42,977 nt of DNA from Lachnospiraceae bacterium (GCA_021205305.1 JAJPXU010000119.1:1-42977); one strand, 5' to 3'. Shown: positions 7,742 to 17,161, numbered from the stretch's first letter. Notes: a model not told the origin generated them from the sequence alone. Numbers and translations are program-made.

Positions 7742-9787
7742 TCATCTCCTTTTGTGTGTCTTCGCTTGTCTCTCAGTTCTGTCCTTTGCCTGGTTTTTAT
7801 CAGATTTCGCCTTGTTTCGCGGTTGTGTCCTCCTGTCTGCTCTGCCGCGTCGTTTGTCCTTCTCAACCGTTTTGGAGCCGTCATATTGCATTTTCCGTTC
7901 GTCTGTCCTGGCTCTCTCCCGCCGGGGACGGATCAGGCAGTCCGGCCCATAGCCGATCAGATCCGTACGTCCGGCAATCCGCAGCGCTTCGACTACCAGA
8001 TCATAATTCTCCGGATTTCGATACTGAATCAGTGCCCGCTGAAGCCGCTTCCGGTGCGGGTTTTTTTCCACATAGACAGGCTTCATGGTGCGCGGGTCAA
8101 GCCCTGTATAATACATACAGGTCGAAATCGTGGACGGCGTCGGATAAAAATCCTGCACCTGCTCCGGCATATATTTCAGGTCGCGCAGATAAACGGCCAG
8201 CTCTACGGCCTCTTTCATCGAGCAGCCCGGATGCGAGGACATCAGGTAAGGCACCAGATACTGATCCATGCCGCAGGCTTTGTTCATTTTCTGATAGGCG
8301 TCCGTAAATTTCAGATAAACGCTGTGTTTCGGCTTACCCATCATCTCCAGTACCTGGTCGGAAACGTGCTCCGGCGCAACTTTCAGCTGCCCGCTGATAT
8401 GGTATTTTACCAGGTCGCGGAAAAATGTCTGTGACCGGTCCGCCATCAGATAATCAAAACGAATACCGGAGCGAATAAAGACCTTCTTCACTTTCGGGAT
8501 TTCCCGCAGGCGCCGCAGCAGCTTTACATAATCACTGTGATCCGCATCCAGATTTTTACATGGTTCCGGAAACAGGCACTGTTTATTTTTGCAAACACCC
8601 TTCTCCAGCTGTTTTTTGCAGGCCGGATGGCGAAAATTCGCGGTCGGTCCGCCGACGTCATGGATATAGCCCTTAAAATCCAGATCTTCTGTCATCTGCT
8701 CCGCTTCCCGCACGATTGAGTCATGGCTGCGCACCTGCACAATCCGTCCCTGATGAAATGTCAGAGCACAAAAGCTGCAGCCGCCAAAACAGCCGCGGTT
8801 GCTGACCAGGCTGAATTTTACCTCAGCCAGCGCCGGTACTCCGCCCTGTGCGTCATAGGAGGGATGCCAGGTGCGGCAGTAAGGCAGGTCATAGACATCG
8901 TCCATTTCCTGCGTCGTAAGCGGTTTCGCGGGCGGATTCTGCACGACATACAGATTGCCCCCTGAATTCGACTGCGCAGGCGCTTGTCCGGTTTCCGCAG
9001 AGCCACGTTTCTCGCACGGAATCGCATTTTCTCCCACGCGATACGGCTCCACCAGTCTTTTGGCAGTAAAGGGATCCGTATTGCAATACTGCGTATAAAA
9101 GCTCTCCGCGTATCTGCGTTTTTCTTTTTTTAACTCCTCATAGGAAGGCAAAAGCTCATAATCATAGACGTCCTCCAGATGCCTGGTCTTATAGCAGGTA
9201 CCTTCTATAAAAGTAACATCCCAAATGGAAAGCCCGGAATCCAGTGCCTCCGCAATGGCCACAATGGAACGCTCGCCCATCCCGTAAGAGACCAGATCCG
9301 CGCCGGAATCGATCAGCACGGACGGTTTCAGCGAATCCGACCAATAGTCGTAATGCGCCAGACGACGCAGGCTGGCCTCGATTCCTCCCACAATAATCGG
9401 TGCATCCGCATAGGCCTGCCGGATGAGCCTGCAATAAACGGTCACCGCGTAATCCGGCCGTTTCCCCATCACACCGCCCGGTGTGTAGGCGTCCGTCTGA
9501 CGCCGCCGTTTTGATACCGTATAATGATTTACCATGGAATCCATATTCCCGGCGGATACCAGAAAACCAAGACGCGGGCGCCCCAGCGCCATTACGCTCT
9601 CCTTTTTCTTCCAGTCCGGTTGGGCAAGAATCCCTACCGTAAACCCATGCGCCTGCAAAAGGCGGCTGATGATCGCATGCCCAAACGAGGGGTGATCTAC
9701 ATAAGCATCCCCGCAGACATATACAAAATCCAGCTGGCTGATACCCTGTGCTTTCATTTCTTCCGGCGTGGTCGGCAGAAACTCCAT
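7742..9787 (-). CDS. YgiQ family radical SAM protein
   Basis: A large member (681 aa) of the YgiQ/UPF0313 radical SAM family; its physiological reaction is unknown. The N-terminal YgiQ domain (QLDFVYVCGDAYVDHPSFG) precedes the radical SAM core, whose CFGGCSFC supplies the three Cys ligands of the 4Fe-4S cluster near residues 333, 337 and 340. A Cys-rich stretch (CKKQLEKGVCKNKQC) follows. The last 60 residues are strikingly basic and low in complexity. The ATG at 9787 has GGAG 6 bases upstream, whereas the longer in-frame ATG at 9829 has none. The stop overlaps the downstream gene region. Confidence 0.9.
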   Translation of the reverse strand: MEFLPTTPEEMKAQGISQLDFVYVCGDAYVDHPSFGHAIISRLLQAHGFTVGILAQPDWKKKESVMALGRPRLGFLVSAGNMDSMVNHYTVSKRRRQTDAYTPGGVMGKRPDYAVTVYCRLIRQAYADAPIIVGGIEASLRRLAHYDYWSDSLKPSVLIDSGADLVSYGMGERSIVAIAEALDSGLSIWDVTFIEGTCYKTRHLEDVYDYELLPSYEELKKEKRRYAESFYTQYCNTDPFTAKRLVEPYRVGENAIPCEKRGSAETGQAPAQSNSGGNLYVVQNPPAKPLTTQEMDDVYDLPYCRTWHPSYDAQGGVPALAEVKFSLVSNRGCFGGCSFCALTFHQGRIVQVRSHDSIVREAEQMTEDLDFKGYIHDVGGPTANFRHPACKKQLEKGVCKNKQCLFPEPCKNLDADHSDYVKLLRRLREIPKVKKVFIRSGIRFDYLMADRSQTFFRDLVKYHISGQLKVAPEHVSDQVLEMMGKPKHSVYLKFTDAYQKMNKACGMDQYLVPYLMSSHPGCSMKEAVELAVYLRDLKYMPEQVQDFYPTPSTISTCMYYTGLDPRTMKPVYVEKNPHRKRLQRALIQYRNPENYDLVVEALRIAGRTDLIGYGPDCLIRPRRERARTDERKMQYDGSKTVEKDKRRGRADRRTQPRNKAKSDKNQAKDRTERQAKTHKRR

Positions 9788-9892
9788 TTTTACTCCATTC
9801 CGCCGTTTGTTACCCGAACGGCCTTTCATACATAAACACGCTTTTCCTGCAGCGCAGGATTCGTGTGACCTATAACGGCATCTGACCTTTTA

Positions 9893-10558
9893 CTATAGAA
9901 CTTCATAGCTGCCGTCAAGTATCTCATCGTAGCTGCGGATATAATAGTCCGCCAGCCGCCGCACTTCCTCTTTCCGCGCAGACGAAAAATCATCTTCCAT
10001 CGCACATACCTGCATACCGGCATTTTTCCCGGCGAGCACGCCCATCGGCACATCCTCGAACACCAGACAGCGTTCCGGACGGACGCCCAGCTTTTTGGCC
10101 GCGGCAAGATAAACATCCGGCGAAGGTTTTCCCTTCGCAACCTCACAGGAGGTTACGATCGCGTCAAAACAGTCATCTACCTGATTATTCGCCAGCGCAG
10201 CGCGAATCAATTCCTGGCTGTTGCTGCTCGCAATCGCGACCGGGTAAGAACGCTCCTTAAGGTAATGCAAAAATGCCCCGGCACCTGGCTTCAGCGGCAC
10301 CTTCGACCCATAAATTCCGAGTGCCATCCGGTTCCACTCTTCTTTGATTTCCTCAATCGTCAAAGGAAGAGAAAAACGTTCTTTAAAATAAACGGCAGTC
10401 TCTGTGAAACCCATCCCTTCAATCGCGACCGTCAATTCAGGCGTAGGCGCATATCCGTATCGGCCAAGAAATTCAATATCAATGTCTGTCCACACCCACA
10501 TAGAATCGACCAGCGTTCCATCCAGGTCAAAAATCACTGCTTCTGTTTGTTCTAACAT
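9893..10558 (-). CDS. HAD-superfamily hydrolase, beta-phosphoglucomutase-like
   Basis: A cytosolic phosphatase or phosphomutase of HAD subfamily IA. Motif I is FDLDGTLVDS with the nucleophile Asp, motif II is ASSN, the motif III Lys is in AKGKPSPDVY, and motif IV is VFEDVPMG. The cap region (residues 20-90) is helical, as in beta-phosphoglucomutase and PGP-type enzymes. The substrate cannot be assigned. In-frame ATGs exist at 10582, 10576 and 10558; I prefer 10558 because GAGAG lies 8 bases upstream and the protein then begins at the usual distance from motif I. It sits between rsmF and ygiQ with gaps of about 100 bases. Confidence 0.88.
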   Translation of the reverse strand: MLEQTEAVIFDLDGTLVDSMWVWTDIDIEFLGRYGYAPTPELTVAIEGMGFTETAVYFKERFSLPLTIEEIKEEWNRMALGIYGSKVPLKPGAGAFLHYLKERSYPVAIASSNSQELIRAALANNQVDDCFDAIVTSCEVAKGKPSPDVYLAAAKKLGVRPERCLVFEDVPMGVLAGKNAGMQVCAMEDDFSSARKEEVRRLADYYIRSYDEILDGSYEVL

Positions 10559-10660
10559 ATGTACTGCTCTCTTCATTTGCATCTTATCTGTCTATTGTAT
10601 TCCTTCTGTATTTTGGATTTTTCAGTCTTTTCCATTTCATTCGTTTTTTGTAAGTCCCGG

Positions 10661-12157
10661 TCACTGTAATCTCCAGCCGGGATAATATTTGTTTTTCAGG
10701 TTCCCGTTTGCGTATTTTCCCCAGCCGAGTCCATGTCCGTCCACACAGACCAGAACCCATCCTTCTTTCAGCCGGTCCGCTTCTTCCGCCTTAAGTGAGA
10801 GGGTCTCGCCCTTCAGATAACGCACAACGCGTTCATCTTCCTTCTCCAGATTCAAAATCGTATCGAAGCAGGAAGCTTCCGGCAGCATCGCCAGTTCCTG
10901 AGATGGTTCAAAACGGCCGCGCTTCAGGCTGCCGATCCGCACGCCTGTGCGCAGATAACGAAGACCTCCGGGAAGAGCAAACGGAGGCACCAACAGACAC
11001 TGTTCCCCGATTTGCTCATAGCGGAATGTTTCCAGGGCGTTCCCGGTCGCGTCGTCTTTTTTCTTTTCATCCGCCGCGCCATCTGTATTTTGACTTCTTC
11101 GGAACCTATTCAGAAACGCCCTGACTTCATCCGGAATCTGTCCGGTATTTTCCCTGCTGCCCTCATTTCTCCCAGAAGGCGCATTTCTGTTCTTTTTTCT
11201 TTTTCCTCCAGGAATGTTACGCTCACTTTCCCATGGCTCATTCTTATTCAGGCACTCTGCCGCATGCTTATGCAGCAGTGCCGCAAAATGGCCTTCGCCC
11301 TCCACACGATGCGGATAAAGGCGCACGCACGCTTCCAGGCCTCTGCCTGGCACAGCCCCGTCCGTCTTTTTCACCGGCACCAGCGTCAGCTCCGGAAATC
11401 GCTCCAGCGCGTCTGCGATAATGGCCTCATCCTCTTCCTCTGAAAAGGTGCAGGTGGAATAAAGAAGCAGTCCGCCGGGCTTTAGCATACGCACCGCCCA
11501 GGAGAGAATCTCTTTTTGCAAAGGAGCATATGCTTCCGGACCTTTTTCCATCCAGGAAGGAATCAGGCTGCTGTCCTTTCGGAACATCCCTTCCCCGGAG
11601 CAGGGTGCATCCACAAGAATTTTATCAAAAAAACAGCCGAACGCTTCGCAAAGCCGCTCGGGTGTCTCTGCCGTGACGCAAACATTTGCCGCGCCCCACA
11701 CAGCCAGATTTTTCACCAGCGCTTTCGCCCGGCTCGCACTCACATCGTTCGCAACCAGAAGGCCGCTTCCCTGCAGACGAGATACAAGCTCTGTGGCTTT
11801 CCCGCCCGGCGCCGCACACAAATCAAGCACCCGCTCTCCCGGCACAATCGGTAAAAGACTCGCCGGAAGCATGGCACTTGGCTCCTGAATATAATAAAGT
11901 CCCGCGTAATACCAGGGATGCCGTGAAACCGGTGCATCCGGCGCTTCCACATAAAAACCATTTGAGGTCCAGGGAACCGGGCGAAGGGCAAACGGCAGCT
12001 TTTCCATCGCTTCCCCTGCCGATATTTTTCCTGTATTTATGCGGATGCCCAAACAGGCTTCCCGCTCATAGGAGGCTAAAAAATCCTCCGTTTCTTCCCC
12101 TAGCTGCCTGCGCATCCGTGCGATAAACTCCAGAGGAAGACGTTCACTCACAGACAT
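10661..12157 (-). CDS. RsmF/YebU-like rRNA cytosine-C5 methyltransferase (NOL1/NOP2/Sun family)
   Basis: A SAM-dependent m5C methyltransferase, probably acting on rRNA. LDLCAAPGGKATEL is the SAM-binding motif, DAPCSGEGMFRKD carries one conserved Cys, and YSTCTFSEEED carries the TC catalytic Cys. The C-terminal part (from about residue 385) resembles the RsmF PUA-like domain (SLKRGRFEPSQELAM, GHGLGWGKYANGNLKNKYYPGW). Between them lies a charged, low-complexity linker of about 80 residues. The ATG at 12157 follows GGAAGGA. The length of 498 aa is somewhat above the family norm because of the linker. It is 30 bases downstream of relQ. Confidence 0.93.
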   Translation of the reverse strand: MSVSERLPLEFIARMRRQLGEETEDFLASYEREACLGIRINTGKISAGEAMEKLPFALRPVPWTSNGFYVEAPDAPVSRHPWYYAGLYYIQEPSAMLPASLLPIVPGERVLDLCAAPGGKATELVSRLQGSGLLVANDVSASRAKALVKNLAVWGAANVCVTAETPERLCEAFGCFFDKILVDAPCSGEGMFRKDSSLIPSWMEKGPEAYAPLQKEILSWAVRMLKPGGLLLYSTCTFSEEEDEAIIADALERFPELTLVPVKKTDGAVPGRGLEACVRLYPHRVEGEGHFAALLHKHAAECLNKNEPWESERNIPGGKRKKNRNAPSGRNEGSRENTGQIPDEVRAFLNRFRRSQNTDGAADEKKKDDATGNALETFRYEQIGEQCLLVPPFALPGGLRYLRTGVRIGSLKRGRFEPSQELAMLPEASCFDTILNLEKEDERVVRYLKGETLSLKAEEADRLKEGWVLVCVDGHGLGWGKYANGNLKNKYYPGWRLQ

Positions 12158-12187
12158 AATGATTTCCTTCCGTAAAATCCCATACAG

Positions 12188-13000
12188 CTATAGCTCCTCT
12201 TCGACCGACTGTACGCGGTATCCCTCGGCAATCATATCCAGTTCTCTGCCAAACCTTGCCAGCTGCTCAATATCGTCCAGTTCGTAGATGCGGTAAAACT
12301 CATCCTGTATTTTCTGAATCTCCCTCTGGTTCGCCACACGGTATAGATTCTGAATGTTATTCAGGATATCCGCCACCAGTCTGGAATGGATATGGGAGGA
12401 ATTCTGCGCATCCATAATCTCGCTGCGCACGGAAGACATCTCATTATCCAGAGAAATGATCGCGTTCGCCGCATTTGTCAGCTTTTCCCGAATATGATCC
12501 GGTATGTTCTCCCGGTACTTATACTGGAGAGAGTGCTCTATCGTAGACCAGAAATTCATTGCCAGGGTGCGAATCTGGATTTCTGCCAGAATCTTGCGGC
12601 TGCCGGAGATGGTCTGCACCTCATAGCGGATAATGATATGATAGCTGCGGTACCCGCTGTCCTTCATATGATTGACATAATCCCGCTCACTGACCACTTC
12701 CATATCGGTCCGCTGCCGGATAATTTCAACCACTTTCTGAATGTCCTCCACAAACTGGCAGATAATCCGGACTCCCGCGATGTCGGAAATCCGTTCTTCG
12801 CAGTCTTCTATTTTTATATTTTTCCTCTGTGCCTTTTCCAGAATACTGGAGATCGTCTTTACACGGCCGGTGACCTGCTCGATCGGGGAATAAAGCCCCT
12901 GGTTCCGGTATTCGCTTTTCAGATGTTCAAATTTTAAAATGAGTTCTTTCACCGCCAGTTCATAGGGGCTCAAGATCTCCCGCCACAGTAGTATTTCCAT
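12188..13000 (-). CDS. relQ: Small alarmone synthetase RelQ (GTP pyrophosphokinase)
   Basis: Transfers pyrophosphate from ATP to GDP or GTP to make (p)ppGpp. The 270-aa protein has the synthetase domain only, with no HD hydrolase, TGS or ACT domain, matching RelQ/YjbM. Diagnostic segments are RISDIAGVRIICQF, DYVNHMKDSGYRSYHIII and EIQIRTLAMNFWSTIEH (the conserved Gln and Glu of the active site). The C-terminal helix region (ELDDIEQLARFGREL) fits the tetramerisation tail. The ATG at 13000 follows AGGGAG at 6 bases. It appears to be the first gene of a long minus-strand group running to recU. Confidence 0.94.
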   Translation of the reverse strand: MEILLWREILSPYELAVKELILKFEHLKSEYRNQGLYSPIEQVTGRVKTISSILEKAQRKNIKIEDCEERISDIAGVRIICQFVEDIQKVVEIIRQRTDMEVVSERDYVNHMKDSGYRSYHIIIRYEVQTISGSRKILAEIQIRTLAMNFWSTIEHSLQYKYRENIPDHIREKLTNAANAIISLDNEMSSVRSEIMDAQNSSHIHSRLVADILNNIQNLYRVANQREIQKIQDEFYRIYELDDIEQLARFGRELDMIAEGYRVQSVEEEL

Positions 13001-13073
13001 ATTTCACTCCCTAAACGGCACCGACGCCGTCGATTCCAGTCCGTTGCCCGGACTATGCATCAAATATGAACCT

Positions 13074-13102
13074 ATCATAACATACAAAATCAAAAGATGC
13101 AA
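13074..13102 (-). promoter_or_regulatory. Probable promoter of the relQ-rsmF group
   Basis: On the minus strand TTGCAT (13097-13102) and TATGAT (13074-13079) are 17 bases apart, about 75 bases upstream of the relQ ATG. Confidence 0.5.
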
Positions 13103-13115
13103 TAAACGCATCCAT

Positions 13116-13937
13116 TTATAATTTCTCTGCGTACCGGAGCACCCAGTAGGGATTGACACTCAGTTCTTCCACCTGTGCTGTCCGGATATAAATCCCCAGA
13201 TGGAGATGCACGTCAAACATTCCCCGCGTCCCCTCCTTTCCGTACCCGGTATCTCCCATCAGTCCGAGCCGCTCTCCGGCGCAGATGATGTCCCCGACCT
13301 GAAATTCCCGCGCGTAGGAATCCAGATGCGCATAATAAAAGTAGCCGCCGAGCGTGCTGCGGATTCCGATGCGGTATCCCCCCTGCTCCAACCAGCCCAC
13401 TTTTTCCACCACGCCGTCTGTCATGCTGACGATCGGATAAATGCCGGAGAGGTTCTCATCGGGAATCAAATCCGTCCCTTCGTGGCCGCGCAGTCCGCCA
13501 TATGTGCGCTCGAACATCCAGGTATTTTCATAGGAAACATCTTCCACGGCGACCGGAAAACATTCGACATCGTCCCAAATGGCCGCGTATGCCTCCCACA
13601 CGGCCTGATAACCGGCCCGGTTGTTCTTAAGAAGTGCACTCCGCCAGCTGAAAACAGCTCTGTTCTCCCACTGCCGGGGCCAGCAAACCGTTTCTCTCCG
13701 GCAGAACGGATGCAGCGCTGTCAGAATCTCACTCGGAGTCAAACCGTCTTTCACGGCATCCGTCATCTTCAGAAGCACACCTTCTGAGAGATTCATCCGC
13801 CGAAAGGCATCGGATTCTACTGTCCGCTGATCAAGAGCGAGAGCTGCCTGTCTCTGATACAGATAAGAAGAAAACCATACGGAACTGCCCGCCAGAAAAA
13901 GCAGAAAAAAGAGCAGCTGGAATCCTTTCTCCCGCAT
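13116..13937 (-). CDS. Membrane-anchored M23 family peptidase (LytM-like)
   Basis: Probable peptidoglycan endopeptidase or a related regulator. A single N-terminal hydrophobic segment (residues 8-25) should anchor or export it. The M23 fold lies in the C-terminal half: GHEGTD gives His152 and Asp156, and the HLHLG motif gives His244 and His246, so the zinc ligands look intact and the enzyme is probably active. The intervening DGVVEKVGW and YYAHLDSY segments are typical. The length is 273 aa. The ATG at 13937 follows AAAGGAG at 6 bases. M23 proteins with this architecture are often linked to sporulation or division in Clostridia, but nothing here proves that role. Confidence 0.9.
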   Translation of the reverse strand: MREKGFQLLFFLLFLAGSSVWFSSYLYQRQAALALDQRTVESDAFRRMNLSEGVLLKMTDAVKDGLTPSEILTALHPFCRRETVCWPRQWENRAVFSWRSALLKNNRAGYQAVWEAYAAIWDDVECFPVAVEDVSYENTWMFERTYGGLRGHEGTDLIPDENLSGIYPIVSMTDGVVEKVGWLEQGGYRIGIRSTLGGYFYYAHLDSYAREFQVGDIICAGERLGLMGDTGYGKEGTRGMFDVHLHLGIYIRTAQVEELSVNPYWVLRYAEKL

Positions 13938-14102
13938 TTTCTTCTCCTTTCGGCGCCAAAGCGATTGAGCAAACAGTCAGTCATCTTCCGGCACGCAGGC
14001 CATCTGCACAGTATATTCCGCCAATCTGAATTTTATGCCTCAAATCATCCGGCCGCAAAAGAATGTGACCGTTATCGGTTGCTGTACACTTCATTACAAC
14101 AG

Positions 14103-14116
14103 TCCATTCATAATGG
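14103..14116 (+). repeat. 14-base repeat upstream of the ylbJ-like gene
   Basis: TCCATTCATAATGG is found here and again at 15118-15131, in the same orientation on either side of the ylbJ-like gene. Its core CCATT-CAT-AATGG is a palindrome, so it may be a protein-binding site rather than a target duplication. Confidence 0.45.
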
Positions 14117-14162
14117 AAACCATCTTCACATAAGATTTTGTATCGCATAAAAGGAGCTTAAA

Positions 14163-15098
14163 ATGCCAAAAAAATTCCTCTGTATGATCGTTCTCTTATT
14201 TGGATATCTGCTTTTTCACCCGCAGACAGCGCTTGCCTCCGCCAGAGAAGGGCTGCTGCTCTGGTATCATTGTGTACTCCCGGTCGTCTTTCCATTTCTG
14301 TTTTTAAGCAGCCTGGCTTTGCGTCTGATAAGCGCGGAGGATTTGCCAAAAGCATTTACCCGCCCATTTATCAAACTCTTTGGCTGTTCCGCTTATGGGG
14401 CATTTGTTATTCCAGCTGGTTTTCTCTGCGGGTTTCCGATGGGCGCCAAGCTCACCGGGGATCTGTACCGGGATGAAAAAATCACACAGGAAGAAGCGCG
14501 TCGGCTGTTCGGATTTGCGAACAATTTAAGTCCCGGTTTCATCATTTCTTATCTGGCCGCAGAACAAATGCGTCAGCCAGAACAGTCCGGATGGTTTGTC
14601 TTTCAAATTCTGGGGGCGGCTTTCCTTTACGGATGGGCACAGGCCTGGTCATGCCGCGGCAAACTGCACCTGCAAGAACCACAAACGCATTCTGAGCGAA
14701 AAATACTCTCTTTCGCACTCATCGATGACTGCATTTATGGCGCTATGGAAAGTGCACTCCGGCTTGGCGCCTATATTGTGCTCTTCGCGATCCTTTCCGG
14801 TGCGATCCTGCAAATTGCCCCGATCTCCAATCCGGCCATATTGCTGCTCGTCTCTGGTATTGAAGTGACAAATGGGATCCGGCTGCTCGCGGCATCCTCC
14901 CTCCCCGAAGGCGGAAAGTATATCGCGGTATCCGCGCTCGCAGCTTTCGGCGGTCTCTCTGCCCTTGCACAGAGTGCAGGCATCGCGCATATGGATAAAA
15001 AAATGCTGTTTTATTATATCAAAAGCAGGGTGATAATCACCCTGCTCACGATTTTAATATCTGCTGTCGTATTCTTTCTTTTACGAGTCATGCCATAA
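14163..15098 (+). CDS. ylbJ: YlbJ-like sporulation integral membrane protein
   Basis: A polytopic membrane protein of the nucleoside-recognition Gate superfamily. At least eight hydrophobic segments are visible. The conserved GFLCGFPMGAKLTGDLYRDE and FGFANNLSPGFIISYL match YlbJ, which in Bacillus is needed for normal spore formation. Context supports this: Bacillus has rsmD-coaD-ylbJ together, and coaD and rsmD follow here in convergent orientation. The length is 311 aa against about 400 in Bacillus. The ATG at 14163 follows AAGGAG at 6 bases. Transport activity is unproven for the family. Confidence 0.85.
   Translation: MPKKFLCMIVLLFGYLLFHPQTALASAREGLLLWYHCVLPVVFPFLFLSSLALRLISAEDLPKAFTRPFIKLFGCSAYGAFVIPAGFLCGFPMGAKLTGDLYRDEKITQEEARRLFGFANNLSPGFIISYLAAEQMRQPEQSGWFVFQILGAAFLYGWAQAWSCRGKLHLQEPQTHSERKILSFALIDDCIYGAMESALRLGAYIVLFAILSGAILQIAPISNPAILLLVSGIEVTNGIRLLAASSLPEGGKYIAVSALAAFGGLSALAQSAGIAHMDKKMLFYYIKSRVIITLLTILISAVVFFLLRVMP
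15024..15046. repeat. Perfect 11-base inverted repeat inside ylbJ
   Basis: AGCAGGGTGAT, one A, then ATCACCCTGCT, forming a 23-base perfect palindrome near the 3' end of the ylbJ-like coding region. No T-tract follows. Its significance is unknown. Confidence 0.6.
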
Positions 15099-15117
15099 GG
15101 ATGTCCGCTTTCTGTCA

Positions 15118-15131
15118 TCCATTCATAATGG
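15118..15131 (+). repeat. Second copy of the 14-base repeat flanking the ylbJ-like gene
   Basis: Exact copy of the 14103-14116 sequence, 20 bases after the ylbJ-like stop codon. Confidence 0.45.
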
Positions 15132-15158
15132 CTCGTTCACAAGCGCCATCACAGTCCG

Positions 15159-15764
15159 TCACTCATCGAGCGGCTGCTCCTGGAATTCCTCTTCTTCCGG
15201 CTGTGTATAACTGGAAGGCTCCACCGACGGAGAAAGCTCACTGCGGTTCTTGCTCACAATATCATAGCAAGACTGAAGAGAATTAATAAAATTGCTGTAT
15301 TTCGTACCGGCCGTATCAATCGTGTGGCTCATGATCTTTTCCAGATTCCCCAGCATATCATCCGTATAGCGAATCGCGCTCATGCGAATGTTATTCGAAT
15401 CTTCGGTCGCCCGATCCATGATCTCCTGTGCCTGCGTATTCGTCTCATCAATCAGCTGCTTGGACTGCTCGACCGCAATCCGCATCACTTCGCTCTCGCT
15501 GACAATCTGCTGTGCCTTGGCGTTCGCCTCTGCGATAATCGCGTCCGCTTTCTGCTGTGCGTCTTCGAGGATCGCATCCTTGTTGCTGATGATCTTCTGA
15601 TAGCGCTTGATCTCATCCGGTGTCTTCATACGCAGCTCACGAAGAAGCTCTTCGAGTTCTTCTTTGTTCACTACGATCTTGGTCGAGGATAACGGCTGAA
15701 ACTTACAGCTGTCAATGTACTCCTCAATTTCTTCAATGATCTGTTCAATTCTACTGCTTGCCAT
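15159..15764 (-). CDS. Coiled-coil (DivIVA-like) protein next to coaD
   Basis: A 201-aa cytoplasmic protein dominated by a long helical, Glu/Gln/Lys/Ala-rich region (about residues 45-140) with heptad-like spacing, preceded by a short conserved-looking N-terminus and followed by an acidic, Pro/Glu-rich tail. Its composition resembles DivIVA/GpsB-type or V-ATPase-subunit-like coiled coils commonly annotated only as ATPase in Clostridia; there is no P-loop. The ATG at 15764 has AAGGAG 9 bases upstream, whereas the longer frame to 15848 does not. It is about 90 bases downstream of coaD and probably co-transcribed with it. A scaffolding role is possible; the function is unknown. Confidence 0.8.
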   Translation of the reverse strand: MASSRIEQIIEEIEEYIDSCKFQPLSSTKIVVNKEELEELLRELRMKTPDEIKRYQKIISNKDAILEDAQQKADAIIAEANAKAQQIVSESEVMRIAVEQSKQLIDETNTQAQEIMDRATEDSNNIRMSAIRYTDDMLGNLEKIMSHTIDTAGTKYSNFINSLQSCYDIVSKNRSELSPSVEPSSYTQPEEEEFQEQPLDE

Positions 15765-15854
15765 GATTCCCTTCTCCTTATTTAAAATATTTATACTCCG
15801 TTCGTTTCCAATTGCTGCCAATCTTTTCCGTCTGCGCCATACCTGCATCGGCTG

Positions 15855-16355
15855 TCAAAAAGATTTCGATCCTTTTACAGTGCCGATTTTCGCGTAAACA
15901 TGCTCCGCGATCTGCGGCGGCACAAACCCTGAGATATCACCGCCATAGGATGCAACCTCTTTTACAATCGTGGAGCTGATATAGGCATATCGCAGCTCAG
16001 TCGTAAAAAACAGCGTGTCCACTCCCCGATCAAGACTCCTGTTTGTCTGCGCCATCTGTAGCTCGTATTCAAAATCGGTCACGGCCCTTAAACCGCGTAC
16101 CAGGAACGAAGCGCCGCACTTTTTGCAGAAATCAACAGAAAGGCCGGAAAATGCTTCTACCCGTACGTTTGGAATATGGGAGGTCACATCTTTTATCATA
16201 TTAACACGTTCTTCCACAGAAAACAACGGTGTTTTTTTATTATTATTTAATACACCCACTACCAATTCATCCGCTACCGCCGCAGCACGCTCCATGATAT
16301 CCAGATGTCCTTTGGTCACCGGGTCAAAACTGCCTGGGTAAACCGCTCGCTTCAT
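15855..16355 (-). CDS. coaD: Phosphopantetheine adenylyltransferase CoaD
   Basis: Transfers AMP from ATP to 4'-phosphopantetheine, the penultimate step of coenzyme A synthesis. The protein begins [20 protein letters not shown], with the TxGH nucleotide-binding motif, and carries [10 protein letters not shown], the second signature of the family. The length of 166 aa is typical. Its ATG overlaps the rsmD stop by four bases (ATGA), so the two are translationally coupled, an arrangement conserved in Firmicutes. Confidence 0.97.
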   Translation of the reverse strand: MKRAVYPGSFDPVTKGHLDIMERAAAVADELVVGVLNNNKKTPLFSVEERVNMIKDVTSHIPNVRVEAFSGLSVDFCKKCGASFLVRGLRAVTDFEYELQMAQTNRSLDRGVDTLFFTTELRYAYISSTIVKEVASYGGDISGFVPPQIAEHVYAKIGTVKGSKSF

Positions 16356-16930
16356 AACTCCTCCTCTTTAGAGAACATCGGGACGAGAAAGATATGTTTG
16401 TTTGTCTTATATTCTTTGACACGAAGAATCTCATATCCATAATCCGCCAGATGCATCTCATCCGTCCCCATCGCCATCTCCAGAATAAACAGGGTCTGTG
16501 TATCGACAAAAGAAGGCTTTTTCGCCGCGATCGCCTGTAAAACCAGGTCTTCCAGACCCTTCCCATACGGCGGATCCATAAAAATAATCTGGTATGGCGG
16601 CTGTCCGTTCAGCCGTTCAAGCGCCGTACGCACATCACATATGAGCACCTCAGCCTGAGCTTCCAGGCGCGTGAACTTCAAATTTTCCCGGATACAATTC
16701 GCAGCTGCCCGGCTCTGATCGACGAAACAGGCAAAAGACGCTCCCCGGCTCAGGGCTTCAATCCCGATCCCGCCGCTCCCGGCAAACAAATCAAGGAATC
16801 GAATCTCATACAGATCGTTCTGTAAAATATTAAACAAAGTCTCCTTTATCCGGTCTGTGGTTGGCCGTGTGGCATCGCCCTCTATTGTTTTCAGCGGAAT
16901 TCTTCGCGCTTTTCCAGCAATCACTCTCAT
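16352..16930 (-). CDS. rsmD: 16S rRNA guanine-N2 methyltransferase RsmD
   Basis: Methylates a guanine of 16S rRNA (G966 in E. coli numbering) with SAM. The N-terminal [13 protein letters not shown], the [16 protein letters not shown] segment, [18 protein letters not shown] (SAM binding) and FMDPPYGKG (catalytic DPPY) are diagnostic. The length is 192 aa. The start at 16930 has only a weak AGG site. It forms a coupled pair with coaD. Confidence 0.96.
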   Translation of the reverse strand: MRVIAGKARRIPLKTIEGDATRPTTDRIKETLFNILQNDLYEIRFLDLFAGSGGIGIEALSRGASFACFVDQSRAAANCIRENLKFTRLEAQAEVLICDVRTALERLNGQPPYQIIFMDPPYGKGLEDLVLQAIAAKKPSFVDTQTLFILEMAMGTDEMHLADYGYEILRVKEYKTNKHIFLVPMFSKEEEL

Positions 16931-17077
16931 ATCTGCCTGTCTTCTCTTTTCCTGCTTACTCTCACCCGATTATAATTTTTTCAAACCGGACTGTCAATAC
17001 AAAACACATATTCGATTGAAAAACGAAGAAAAAGCCAGACATTTTGAACGAAGTGTTTAAAAAGCGAAAAATACCGC

Positions 17078-17107
17078 TTGACAGAAAAAAAGACTTTGAT
17101 GCATACT
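17078..17107 (+). promoter_or_regulatory. Probable promoter of the CaCA exchanger gene
   Basis: TTGACA (17078-17083), 18 bases, then CATACT (17102-17107), about 55 bases before the start codon. Confidence 0.45.
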
Positions 17108-17161
17108 TCTGTTACTGATTCAAAAATGTTTAAACAAAACGGCTGATTGGAGGTTGGATTT

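Noticed and set aside
13938-14162. Small gene in the spacer before the ylbJ-like gene
   Set aside because: Frames of about 60 codons exist but lack ribosome binding sites and coding-like composition.
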